Source: Rhynchonema sp. JSB1_4 (Eukaryota > Nematoda > Chromadorea > Monhysterida > Xyalidae). From it: a stretch of 64,000 nt of DNA. A program made the position numbers and the translations under genes. The first letter of the stretch is position 1. Every line of letters begins with the position of its first letter. Below, piece by piece: positions 34,021 through 46,500 of this stretch. The stretch covers positions 1 to 64,000 of the forward strand of contig JASAMV010003486.1 in the NCBI GenBank assembly GCA_030248065.1, written 5' to 3'. A model generated the notes under the pieces. That model was not told the origin of the DNA and made no database searches. It saw nothing but the letters and a program-made list of their open reading frames with translations.

Positions 34021-34586
34021 GGGGGGATTTCGAGCCATTTGGGTGGGGTTCAATTAATGGGGCGTTCTATTCCCGACAATACGGTATACCCCCAGAGGCT
34101 GCCCAAGATACCCCTATGGTCCGTCAAAGAGCGAAAAAAGGCCTCTTTTTGCATGCAATTTCACTGCAGAATTGGCCTAAAAATGGGTACTTCTTGACAG
34201 TGTAGTTCCTGGTCCAGAGGGGGAGATAGTGTACCCCCTTGGGGGGAGGCCCAAATTCAGGAAAAAGTCACTTTTTTGAGGTGGAAAAATTGACCTGTTT
34301 TTGCCCCTTTTTGGAAAAATCTTCATAAAAAGGGTATTTTGTGGCGACTTTTGAGAACATTGACCAAAAAATCACACATTAGACCCAAAAATGACCATTT
34401 TAGGCCTAAAATGCCTGTTTTAGGCAAAAATTGGGGGTGATTTTGGCCGAAAATTGACCTAAACAGACCATTTTTTGGTGTTTGCGCGATTTTTAGGGGT
34501 TCCGAGGTCGAAAAACACCTATTTTTGCCTTTGGAAACCAACTCTACTGACTCGAGATACCGTTTCGGTTTGGCTCGAGATAGATA
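34021..34586. other. Repeat-derived sequence without a gene
   Basis: G-rich and A/T-rich blocks resembling MITE interiors. No matched termini were found. Confidence 0.35.
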
Positions 34587-34711
34587 CCCTTCCCTAGTGG
34601 TGTCGTTGGGGGGGGGGTGGAAGGGGGGTTACCCCCTCCTGGTAACCCTTCCCTAGTGGTGTCGTTGGGGGGGGGTGGAAGGGGGGTTACCCCCTCCTGG
34701 TAACCCTTCCC
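34587..34711. repeat. Triplicated end of MITE copy H
   Basis: The unit, made of CCCTTCCC plus TAGTGGTGTCGTTGGGG and a TTACCCCCTCCTGGTAA tail, starts at 34587, 34646 and 34704 (periods of 59 and 58 bp). The unit includes the target duplication together with the transposon end. Confidence 0.85.
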
Positions 34712-35131
34712 TAGTGGTGTCGTTGGGGGGGGGGGGTGGAAGGGGGTTACCCCCTCCTGGTATCCGGTGTCTTGATTTTTCACCCAGGGGTATCCGGTAT
34801 CCTGACTTTGTGTCCAGGGGTATCCTACCCCAAAATTTTCCGAAAACCGTAAAAATCGCCCATTTTTACCTCCAAAATGCCCAAAATCGCTTGCTGGCGC
34901 AAGCATAACGCCAAAAATGACCATTTTTGCGCTTCCAACAGCCATTTTGCTCAATTTTCTTATAAAATATTGACCTTTTTTGAACAACCCCCTGGATATC
35001 CGAGGTTTTTTATTTTGGGGTGCAACCCGCCCTGTTATCCGAGATTTTTCATTTTGGGTATCCGGTATCCGAAAATTTTGGTTTTTGGGTATCCGGTATC
35101 CTGACTTTTTCATTTCCCAACGACACTACTG
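34595..35131. mobile_element. hAT-type MITE, CAGTGGTGTCGTTGGG family, copy H, 537 bp
   Basis: The left end reads TAGTGGTGTCGTTGGGG (first base C to T) and the right end is CCCAACGACACTACTG. Flanked by CCCTTCCC (34587-34594, 35132-35139). The left terminus is triplicated. Confidence 0.88.
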
Positions 35132-35152
35132 CCCTTCCCCATCCCCGTTATA

Positions 35153-35587
35153 CAGTGGTGTCGTTGGGGGGAAGGGGGGGGTTACCCCCCAACCCCCTAG
35201 TATCCGGTATCCGGTATCTTGATTTTTTCACCCAGGGGTATCCGGTATCCTGACTTTTTGTCCAAGGGTATCCTACCCTTAAAATTTTCCGAAAACGGTA
35301 AAAATCGCCCATTTTTACCTCCAAAATGCTCAAAATCGCTTGCTAGCGCAAGCATAACCCCCAAAATGACCATTTTTTGCGCTTTCAACACCGATTTTGC
35401 TCAATTTTCCTCTTAAAAAATTGACTTTTTTTGAACAACCCCCCCTGGGTATCCGAGATTTTTTATTTTAGGGAGCAACCCCCCCCCCTGGTATCCGAGA
35501 TTTTTCATTTTGGGTATCCGGTATCCGAAAATTTTGGATTTTGGGTATCCGGTATCCTGACTTTTTGATTTCCCAACGACACCACTG
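35153..35587. mobile_element. hAT-type MITE, CAGTGGTGTCGTTGGG family, copy I, 435 bp
   Basis: Intact terminal repeats and the exact 8-bp duplication CCGTTATA (35145-35152, 35588-35595). It ends about 360 bp upstream of the STIM start codon. Confidence 0.93.
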
Positions 35588-35948
35588 CCGTTATACCATA
35601 AGTGCCCCTTAGTGGGAGGGAATCCCCCATCTCCCCCCCAGGGACCACAGGTTATATGAGAATGAGACCTCTGGGACATTATTTTTGTCTTAATTTAAGG
35701 CCCCCAAAAACGATACCAAAAACAAAGCCGATTTGTTATATGTTTTCAGACAACCAGTTTCGCGATATTTTGTAATGATTGTTCCACGCTCATTCAAATC
35801 TGAGTCACCACGCAGAGGCAATGTGTCGCCCAATGGAACCTAGAAGAAGACGGTGGCAAAAATCGGGATCAAGAGAGACTTGCGTTTGATTCGATCACAC
35901 AATACCTTTGCCTTTCGGCAACAAACATCTCAATCTGGGTGCTAGAGA

Positions 35949-38900
35949 ATGGCGCGTCGCTACATTTATGTGCCTTTGTGGTCGCGTCATCTGGTTGTGA
36001 TCATCACATTGACATTGTCTGCCAGCAACATTATTGCGCACGCTGTCGAACAACAAACGGCTGCTGCTGAAGCCGCTGCTGGTTCGTTCATGCTGATTCA
36101 CTCTTGCCGGATTGATTTCTCCTGTTGTCAGTGGCGTCGTGATCGAAAATTTCCCCAGCCCAATTTTCGGGAAATTTCCCATACGTACCCCCAAAAAATC
36201 AAAAATTTCCCATAGTAAAGGGGGTTTTTTTCCAAAAATTCTAGAATTTCCCATACCCGAGGGGGTTTCTGAAAAAATGACCCCAAAACTTTTCTAAAAG
36301 TACTAAAAAGTGGTCTAAGAGTGCTCAGGGTGATATTTTCTAAACGGTTTAAAGGTAAGTTGGGTAAGCAGTCAGTCGGTTAGGTAGACTGGTGTTCGAT
36401 TCTGCGATTGAATAAATAAATGAATTCAGTTTGTGCGACTTTTATTCCTGAAACTGAAACCTACTGTCTCTTGCATATGTAGGGGTTCGACGGCACATTC
36501 TTGGTAAGTGCTGGCTCTTTGTTGGGGAAGATTATTTTCCGTTTACGTGTGCGGTTTGTTCCTAAGAAGTCGATATACCATACTGTCAATCACAGCGGTG
36601 GTGACATAACAAACCGGTTTAGTGACCACGAAGGTGAACTGTGAAATTGCAGCCGCAAGCGAGCCACATTTACCGAACCGATTTCGAGTTGGCGGTTCGG
36701 CGCAGCCTGGTTTGGAATGTGTTTTTGTTCATGCGCCTTGCGAAACATCAGTGAATTGTGATTTCACTGCGGAATGCTGATTTGCCAGTTCCAGAGCGCG
36801 TGCATAAACGCATTCCAAAACATAAAAACCGAAGTCCGTCTCTCGTGTGTATTTTTGTCCTCGCTTCTGACAGGGAAATAGCGCACGCACTGCGTTTTTC
36901 TGACTTTGTTTCGTGTTGTGTAAACCAAGCGTTCCTTCATAACAAATGTTAATTACCCAATTATCATCTAAAAACGATATGTTAAAAAACCAGCTGTACG
37001 TTTAATCGGGTGTTCAGTTGAATTCAAATGAAGACGAGCTTTTTACAGTTCATAATTTTGGTATTTTTCTTCAGAAGAGGCGAAAAAGATGGACGAGCAG
37101 GGTTTCGACGCGATCAAGCAGCTGCACAATCAAATGGACGACGATCGATCGGGCAGCGTTGATTTGACTGAGTCCATTGATGTGAGTTGATTGATGCTCA
37201 ATTGTTCAATCGACAGGCTACAATCGAGACAGACCACATTCCTAAACACTACACTGTTGCCGGCTTGGCTGTTGCATGTAACAATGCAAACGATTCGCGA
37301 ATTTTGTGCAAACGCATCGTGACGTGGTGAACTGCCACGATTCACTTTTTTGCTTTTTAAAAAGGGTGATGGACGCGTTAATTGCAAGCCAACGCTTAGG
37401 AGTTAAAATCACGCGTCGGTACAGGGAAAATCGACGGATAAATTTGTACAATATTGGATAAATATCGACCGACTAGCAACATTGTGTGTGTGCATCATGT
37501 TTGTTTGCAGTTCCTCCGCGAGGAGCTTGATATCAATGAGAGTGAGCGTGTGGATCGGCGGCAGCAGCATTTTCACGTCAACGACGATCAATACATCACG
37601 GTCGGCGATTTGTGGCAACGATGGATATTGTCCAATGGTTGGTGATGTGTGCAATTGCGAATACAGTCGACCCTGAACGGCACCCCACCATTTTTTGGTC
37701 ACTCGGTCACTATCCAGAACGTTTACCATTAGGAATTTCGGCGTAAAGGGCAGATTTAGGACAGGAATAGCTTACAAAAGTACTTTTCTGCGTGCAAGCG
37801 TTTCTGTGGCCGTTACGGGGGTCTGTTTTGTAGGTGACAGCAGTGTAGTGGCAACAGGCCAACCAGCCGTTTTGCAGAGCGTAACTGGACTGTTGACGAT
37901 ACGCTGGAATGGCTGACCGAGGTGGTCGAGCTGCCCGAATATGTGGAGAGCTTCAAGAAGAATGCGATCGATGGACGTGCATTGCCACGGTCAGTTTGTG
38001 CATACACAAACACAGTGGTGTCGTTGGGGGGGGAAGGGGGGTTACCCCCCCTAGTATCCGGTATCTTGATTTTTTCACCCAGGGGTATCCGGTATCCTGA
38101 CTTTTTGTCCAGGGGTATCCTACCCTAAAATTTTTCGAAAACCGTAAAAATCGCCCATTTTTACCTCCAAAATGCTCAAAATCGCTTGCTAGCGCAAGCA
38201 TAACCCCAAAATGACCATTTTTTGCGCTTTCAACACCGATTTTGCTCGATTTTCCTCTTAAAAAATTGACCTTTTTTGAACAACCCCCCTGGGTATCCGA
38301 GATTTTTTATTTTAGGGAGCAACCCCCCCCCTCCTGGTATCCAAGATTTTTCATTTTGGGTATCCGGTATCCGAAAATTTTGGATTTTGGGTATCCGGTA
38401 TCCCGACTTTTTGATTTCCCAACGACACCACTGCACAAACATACAAATACGGTGTCACATGATCAAAATAAGTGCTCGTCTGGGTGGTTTGTGTGTTTGG
38501 CTGTTATTTGCATAATGTTTGTACGGTTCATTAATGGTGAACATCACTGGAGTGAGAGCGGCTGTCAGCTGTGTTATTATGATAGCAGCAAAGCAGAGTG
38601 AGCGACATTATTGTTGACGTTTGAAATCAACGTGTTTATTGCAGGCTGGCCATCCAGAACTCGTCCTTTATGCTCAACGTGCTCGGTATCACGAATCCGG
38701 TGCACAGACAGAAACTGCAGATACGAACCACGGATGTGGTACTGTTCGGATTTCGACAACGTTCGTTTCTGATCACTTTGTTTTGTGCGAAATAATTTTG
38801 GCATCCTTTGGCAACTACGCTGGTCCGCTTCATAACAGCAATTAGTGCAGGTCCTCATTCACTGTGGAAGGATGCGCTGTTGAGCGTGATGTTGATAATT

Positions 38901-41900
38901 GTGGTCGGTCTGCTACTGCACTATCGATGGCAAAGAGTGAGGGTGACCGCCGAAATCTCGCAGCTCGAAACACAATTAAGCAGCTTGAAGACGTTCGAAC
39001 AGAACTATCACAAACAACAAGACAGGTGAAATTCGTTTGCTATTGTATTCACCGTCTTGCTGGAAATTTAAATGTAAATCTGTTGCCCATTCGCCAAAAA
39101 ACCGTAAGATTTGTTTGTAGACTTGAAGAAGAGAAGAAGAGACAAGAGCAGCTGCGGACTCGTGCGAGTGAGGATCAAAATGAGAAGAATGAAGAGATAC
39201 AGAATGTGAGTGTCCGTTTACCACCTTGTTGGGACCATAATTTGGCACAGTAATTCGAAGATTGCCATTTTTCAGCTGCGTCTGCAACTGTATGAGGCTG
39301 AACGACGACTTGAGCAGGACAATAGCTATGGTGCACCACTGGCGTTGCAGGTGGGCACGATTAAGAGCACTTATTTGTTTTCTGCTGTCGTGAATTAAAA
39401 AATGGGAATAAAAAATTATTGTCAACGTGCAGCCATTGCTCAAAAAGACGTGCGACCTGGAAATGGCTACGATCAACACGAGGATTAATCAAAGCAGGAA
39501 GAATATGAGAGAAGCGACTGATATTGTTGGTTGCACTTGGGCGCTCTGGTGCTTCCACACATTTCTCCCTTTTGATTCAGGAAATTTTGACGTCGTTGTG
39601 TTTGTTTGTTGCAGATTGAGAAGCTCAAACGTAAACAAGGCACGCTGGTCAATTCGTTGAAACTCGCTGTTGGCACATCGTCAGGCACAGAGGAACTCGA
39701 CAAAAAGATTGCCAACATAAAGTTGGCCAATTCTGGAATTTTTTGTTTTGTACTTTTGAAGAAAATTATTGTAATTCAGAAACGAAATGGAACAAAACAT
39801 GATACTGGCGACGGACGCCAAGTCTCGCTGGATGGAGATCGAGTCGTTGTGCGGCTTTGCCTTACTCGCTGAATCAATAGCAACTGGTCAGTGCAATGGA
39901 CTCGTCTTGTTCACGTATTTCGTTCCAACATTTTTGCACAGATTTTAAAACCGCAACAGTTTGCTTGCCGTTTTTACTGGGGACGTTTGAGCTGTGAGCT
40001 TGCACTTTGTATGGTAGTTGAACGCTGCAGTTTTGATTGTGTAAATAGTCCTTTGAACGTTTGTTGAACAGATTTTGTAGCTGTAATATGACGTAATACA
40101 GTATGTATGTACCTAACAAAAATTGCCAAGCAAGGAAGATTAGCCGAGTCACTACACTGCTTGCACTTTTTTGTGTTGCCTTGTTTTTATTCGCTCCAGG
40201 TCCCTCCATAAACGGTTGGTGATGGTTAGGTATTGGAGGAGGCAGGAACGAAAAAATTGGCTGCAGTACCTCACTTGACAGTTGTTTTGAACGATTTTTG
40301 AACAGTTTCTGGTTCTCGACCAGGAATATCAAATGAATGTGAGGTTTTTGCAAAAAGTGACATTGTGGTGAGGTGAGTGTGTCGAAGGGGATTAATGAAC
40401 TTCAAATGAATAACAGCTGTCATGCTTGCACCAATCAATAAGCACATGTAAAACGTTTTGTTCTGCAGAACGTGAAACAGATTTCTGTGCCTGGCGACTT
40501 ACAGTGGGTAAAATGAGCACAAAAATCATATTATCTGGTGACTAAGTAGACCCAGCTGTCTCGTTCCTGCCATCCTGCCACCATCATTCCATCGCCGCCA
40601 CCCAACCTTGTCATGCTGCAATGCGCAGCGAGCTAACCCCTAGGTGTTTGCAATACAGATATGCCAACATCCCCCTATGTCGACCTGCATCGACCGACAT
40701 CGGTGGCCGCGGGTCTGAGTGCCGTTGGACGTCTACCTCTCGGACTTGCCGGTGCGCTTGCCCAAGTCTCTAGTCCGTATCACGATGCCACAGGTAGCTC
40801 AATGTTCTGCATGTGCATGTACACTCTGTGCTTCTGTTGTGCATTGAACTCACCAGCAAAACATCATCTGCATTCATGCACTGTTTCGCACAGAATTGCA
40901 TAAATGTTGTTTCAAACAAAGTCAGTCAAACAAATCCAAACTGAAACTGAAAATTGCCTCTTTAACGAATCAATACACCATCATCACACACTCAACCAGC
41001 TCCCCCCCCTACCCCCACCCCCCCCCCCAAAAAACCCCCCCAACTATGCTGTTGTTGTTCATAGTTGCAGAACGCAGGCCGCGCTCCGGCTTTTGAGACT
41101 TGGCCTGTTTGCCAACCAATATAGTGGATCAAGTTGAACCACCTGAAATCGAGCACACAACCATGAATGGGTATGCGGAACTACATTTTTAGCATGGAGC
41201 GCCACATTTATGATTGTTCCGGCAAGAGCATTTCCGAGTGCGCCCCTGGTTGTATAAAGCCTGCGCGCGGCCTGATGTTATCATGTTTATGCGCCGTTTA
41301 TCTCTCACTTTGGGTTGGTCAGCTTTTCTTCTGTCCGCGTCTTTACAATGTGACAGAGGGTGGTTGTTGTGCTGAATAGGACAATCGCCAATGAATGTAT
41401 TATATCTCCCACCCAGCTGGCAACAGCCCCTCTCTGTCAACAGCTAGTGAGTTTGTGGTCTCGGCCGCTTCCTATCTATCTCTGATGAGTGCCTGTTTGC
41501 AGCCGAGCTCGCCGAACTCGTGTCTCTGCATCGCAACCTATCAAATTCGTCCCTGCCCCATCGAGCCCGTCCCGCGCAATGTGCTGCACTTGTTCCCGTC
41601 AATCGTAGTGACTTGCATCGTAGTGCTGCTGTCGACAACGAACCATTGGCACCGACTTGTGCTTGCTCTGACTGTTTAGGTAGTGCACTGCATGCGCTTG
41701 CGTTGATCGGGTGGGATACTCGTGATCGAGCCAACGTTCTGCGACGAGGTCGCTTGTTTGGGTGCACCCGCTAAATTCCGACCGACTGTTTGAGTCCGTT
41801 ATTGCATAACGGTCGATAATATGTGATTGATTGACTGGCTTGTTGTTGACTGACGTGATTCGTTCAAGGCTTGCATGCTGACTGGCTCATCGCTGTGCAC

Positions 41901-43567
41901 CACTGATCACAGCTACGTTTGTGTGCGTGTTGTGTCAGATACACGCACACGCTACTTGTCGTGCTGTTATGGTGAATCAATCCACAACAAACCTAAAAAC
42001 ACTCGGACATTTTATTATTTTCTGCAAACCAACTTCTCTTCGTTTCAGCTTCAGTTTGTGGTTGTGAGAAGTACTTTTTCCAACTAATGCACATGTATTC
42101 CCATCTTTTTCCAGCCTACATGCCCCGTCCGACATCTTTCGCTATGCAGCACGTGCCTTCAAATGCGAACTTGGATGACTTGGCCAGAAAAGGTGAGGCG
42201 TTTTAATCGCTTCAATCGAAAACAGATGTGTGGAAGTTATCCATGTCTCTTGCATCGCAAACAACCAGTGTTACACGATCGACATATATTGCAGTGCCGG
42301 TTAGCATCGCGACAACGCGTTCCGCAGCGCGCATGATGGCAGCAACACCGCCGAGTCAGAGTTCACCAACGGGCAGCAATGTATCATATCACGTGCAACG
42401 CGCCATGCAGCAACGACGTGCCGACAGTCCCGCACATCTCACATCTATGGACCAACAATGTCTCAATGGACGACCCACGTTCATGCTCAATAATAATGCC
42501 AATGGTGATGACGCCGTCAAAGGGTACGTCTGTTGGGCAATGGGGACCGGGCCGTGTTGAGATCTGTGTGGACTGGAATGAGCAAGCACAAGAGTGAATT
42601 GTCGTTCGATGGTCTGGCACGCTGCGTCGAATCCTAAGTATTTGCATTATCGTTTAGAAATTGGGAGGTTTTGTGTCATTTCATTTGCACCTAAAATGTC
42701 ACATTTTGCCAATGAAACGAAATGAAAATGATACCTGAAATTCTGGCAGCTGCAAAACTAAATCTGGAGCATGCTTCGCCATTGTCTTTCACAGAGTTTT
42801 TCCAACGGGTTGCTTTATTCGTAAAACACAGAGCGTTTGTGAGCTAGCGTTCACGTGACTACCCACTTGGCTGAGAGTTGCGTCCGCTTTGTGGGTCAGG
42901 CAAGACGTTTGACAAATGCCCCGATGCCCTCAGGCTCAGTGTATACGCGTACAATGCACGTCCCACACTGGAGTACCTCCGACAAGCCCAGATATGCGCG
43001 TGCATTACGTACGTTGTGTGCGTACAAAAACACAACTTGATTGTCGTGTGGCAAGTTCAGCGTCCAGTGCTGTGCTGAGAGAGAAAGAGAGAGCACATTG
43101 TAGTTTTTCCTGCCGACTTCTGCCCATCTGGAACACACCCGCCCACATAATGTGTTGCGGACTGACAGCTGCTGTCACAAAGTTTGTTCGATGGCAAATT
43201 GGATAAACTGGTTTCGTTTTGCACTTGCACCCTTTTTTCGGAGACTGTGTTCTGAAAAATGTCGTTTGAAAGGGCTCGGTTTTTGGGCAGTTAAGTTTTC
43301 ATGTCATCGTTATTCAATCTGTAGAGCACAATTCCAGTGCAACCACGGTGTGCACCTTCACTCAGCACTAATTTCAGGTCGAAACACTCGATGGACAATG
43401 ATTCAAGTTCGAACTCGACCAAGAGTGGTGTCGGCATCGAGGCCAGTTTCGGCGTTGTGCACGGTTCAGGACCAAGCCTGGACTCGGGTACAGCTTCGTG
43501 CGAAACGACCATGGACGACACAGTCAGACATCGAAAGGGCACTTCAAGGGAACCCATCAAGAAATGA
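35949..43567 (+). CDS. Stim: STIM (stromal interaction molecule), ER calcium sensor
   Basis: Sixteen exons join in phase to 681 residues: 35949-36081, 37075-37181, 37511-37637, 37878-37989, 38645-38760, 38851-39025, 39121-39205, 39276-39350, 39433-39525, 39615-39721, 39780-39886, 40659-40793, 41503-41679, 42115-42192, 42295-42523, 43378-43567. Seen: signal peptide (to about 31), EF-hand loop DDDRSGSVDLTE (66-77), SAM domain (about 124-195, from NWTVDDTLEWL to TTDVVLFG), TM segment (about 207-223), coiled coil 1, then a CAD/SOAR-like region with KLKRK and RWMEIESLCGF (near 400), a low-complexity tail and a basic end, RHRKG...EPIKK. In the family, the luminal EF-SAM senses ER calcium and the CAD opens Orai channels. 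Length is close to human STIM1. Intron 4 carries a MITE; donors of introns 1 and 5 are GTTCGT. Confidence 0.95.
36129..36290. mobile_element. Possible MITE end in STIM intron 1
   Basis: CAGTGGCGTCGTGATCG starts a stretch with repeated AAATTTCCCATAC and AAATTTCCC units, unlike the surrounding intron. Only one terminus is visible. Confidence 0.4.
38013..38433. mobile_element. hAT-type MITE, CAGTGGTGTCGTTGGG family, copy J, in STIM intron 4
   Basis: 421 bp with intact terminal repeats and the exact 8-bp duplication CACAAACA (38005-38012, 38434-38441). It begins 23 bases after the exon 4 donor. Confidence 0.95.
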
Positions 43568-46500
43568 AATTGGTTGTTTATTTAGGCCGTGGTTGTTTTG
43601 GATGGTCGCTCACTTGAATGCCAGCTGCTTGGTGTGTTGACGAAGTTGGTGAGACCTTTTCCATTCAAAACCACTCTGGCCGTTCTTCTGTATGTGTTCC
43701 ATTCGTTCGGATGGGCATTTTAATCCGCGATGCCAAAAATAAGGGTATTTTCCATGAGCGTTGCTCGCTTGAGCCACACACAACGCAACCAGTGCTAAAT
43801 TGCACATATTATGTATACAAGAACATGCAGTATTTGTTTGCATGAAACCATGGTTGTATTGTATTTGTTCGCAATACGTGTGTCATTTCGGTTGATTCTA
43901 TCTCGGCGGTTTGCGGAATTCAAACAGCACTACACTTCGCTGGCCAGATCATTTGCATAAGTTTTTGAAACGATCGAGCTCAACCATTAGTTGGTAGGTG
44001 TAACTGAATTTGGCCAACTGCCAAAAATGAATGTTGTAAACTTGTAAGGTGAATGAACGTTGTCTTCATGCGTGTCCCGCAACTTGCCCATCTATGCACA
44101 ATGTGTACTTGTTCGTAGTTGTGTGCTCCGTAACTGCTAACTAATTTGCCTTCCATGTGAATGTGATGCATCTAATATATCTATGATCTATAATGAGAGA
44201 ATCACCACCGCTGCACTTGTGTGAGGTTTGTCGTGTAGTGTCAAAACACATCGTTGTGAATAGATAGCGTGTGCCTACGAAAACGGTCGTCATTACTGTA
44301 TTTGCTTAGCTACTTACTGCTGCTGGACTACTTCCGTGCATTTTTGGGTACAACGTTTTTTCGATCATTCTTGAAATGCAGAGAGCCACTCAAATGCGTT
44401 ATCGGTGTCTGCATCTCCCTGGCGGACGCTCAGCTGACCTGTTGATTGCTGCGAAATTCTGAATATTAGTTTTGTGGCACGTCTCTGCTTTGCCTGTCAT
44501 TCAGCTGCCTTTGGCAATTGTTGCCTGAAGAGTACGCTGTGTGATTTACGCTTATATGCACGGTACCAACCGTCTGAACCATATTTGTAAGTCCGAAGCT
44601 CTTCGTTGCGCACTACCTGAGCGGCAGACACTGGCTGAAAACGGTGCAGAAAAATGAACGAACGATGTACCCAAAAACCAAAATTATGTATTTGCATTCT
44701 GTGCGCGCTGCCCTGTGACCCCTATTTGCTCGACAGACACGTATCGTTTTTTTATCTTTCAGTTATCTCAGCAAGGGACCGACTTTTCGTTAACCATCAG
44801 ATTCAAGCTAACCAGGCCTTTCTTCCACTTTTCACAACCAAAGTTTCCGATCCCGATGCTAACGCATGTTTCTCTGCTGTTTATCATTAATAGTGCAATT
44901 CTCAATTTTATCCAGCTTTCTCTCCTGTTTATTCGACTCAACCTAACACAGCGATGCAGTGCGTTGGTTCGTTCGATCTTGTATTGTTGTATTTATTGCA
45001 GTTCTGGTCATGTAACGAAGACTGTGCGCGCACACACAGGTTTTTTGAGTTCGGTTTTTTCAGCAACTCATTGTACATTTTTTGTATATTAATGTTAATG
45101 GGTCTGGTTTTGATCTGGCAAACATTCCAGTGTTTATGTACTTCGTATGTATGTAACGGATCCTGTGTGGTACCCTTCCTTACCTTTAGCGTGTTCTTTT
45201 GTTAGCGAATCAGGTTTTGAAGAAGTCCGTAAGCGAATAACGTAAAATGTTGATTTTTTATTGAACTGCTACTGGTGACAAGTAATAATGTTCTTTATTT
45301 GTATTTTTTCTTTTTCTCGGACCCTGTGCAACTAGGTTCGTAATTTGTTTCATTTATGTTGCACGCGAGAGATATCACTTGTCCCACCAGCCCATCATTA
45401 TCGATTACCGGTTTGTGGTCAAAAATGCAAATTTACAAAATAATTTCTTTTGATTTCAGTGCAAGTTTTTCTGAACATTATTTTGTCTTCAATGTGATGT
45501 TCCAGTTCCTAATCCCCAATTCGTTTATTCGTTTATCTTCACTTGTTTGCGCCTGCGTCTGTGTGTAAGTTGATGATGTTTCACGTGTCGCATATAACTG
45601 TGATTATTCGGATTTTGTATAGCGTTTTTCAAACCATTAAATTTATTTTTGGGATTGTAATGCACAAATTGTAGATTATCTGTTTGATTTCTGTATTATA
45701 AAATCCATGCGTGTGATTTTTTATCCAGGTGTTCGAAGCTCGTTTTAATCTGATTGATATACCGTTTGCTCGTAATTTTCGGTTCTAAATTTGAGGTATT
45801 GGGTGGAAATTCGTTGGATGGACACCCCAAATTCAGTTTCCAGTGAGAGACCTTGGCAGGCTTTACCCGTTTCTTCAAATCCTTGTCATTTCTGTCCCCA
45901 CTATTTGTCTGCCACAACAATACTATATATGTATTTATTTTGTACTTGGTGTTTCCCTTTAGGGATTGCACAAATGTAAATGTACTTTTGAAGCAGCAAA
46001 GTGATCAAAAAGTATATTCGTATGTGATGTTTGAATCGCAACAAGATAAAAGCCAAGAACTCAATCCTGATTGTTTCTTAATGAATATCGATGCAAATGT
46101 TTTGTGACGAATCACTGCCATCTACCACGCACACTGCACGGAAGCGCTTGTGTTTGACACATGGCACTAAAATTTTGAGATTGACAATGCACATTAATGC
46201 CACAATCATTGTATGTATGTATGGTACATTATCAGTCAGATTGCTTGGTGTGCTGTTGTCAATCCATGTGTGCCACAGGCGGTATCCGTTGGTGACAGTA
46301 CCAACCGGGAACAATGACAATCGCGCTAAAGGGTTCTTTGTCCGTTGTGGATCCGTGGTTATGGCCAAGGTTTGGACGAGAGTTGATCAGAACTTCACCC
46401 AGGCACAAATGCATGCACCAACACGTGAGAGACAACACAATGGCAGATTGCTGCACGACGGCGTAACGGCAAATCCAACTGCGCTGCAGCATTATGTTTT

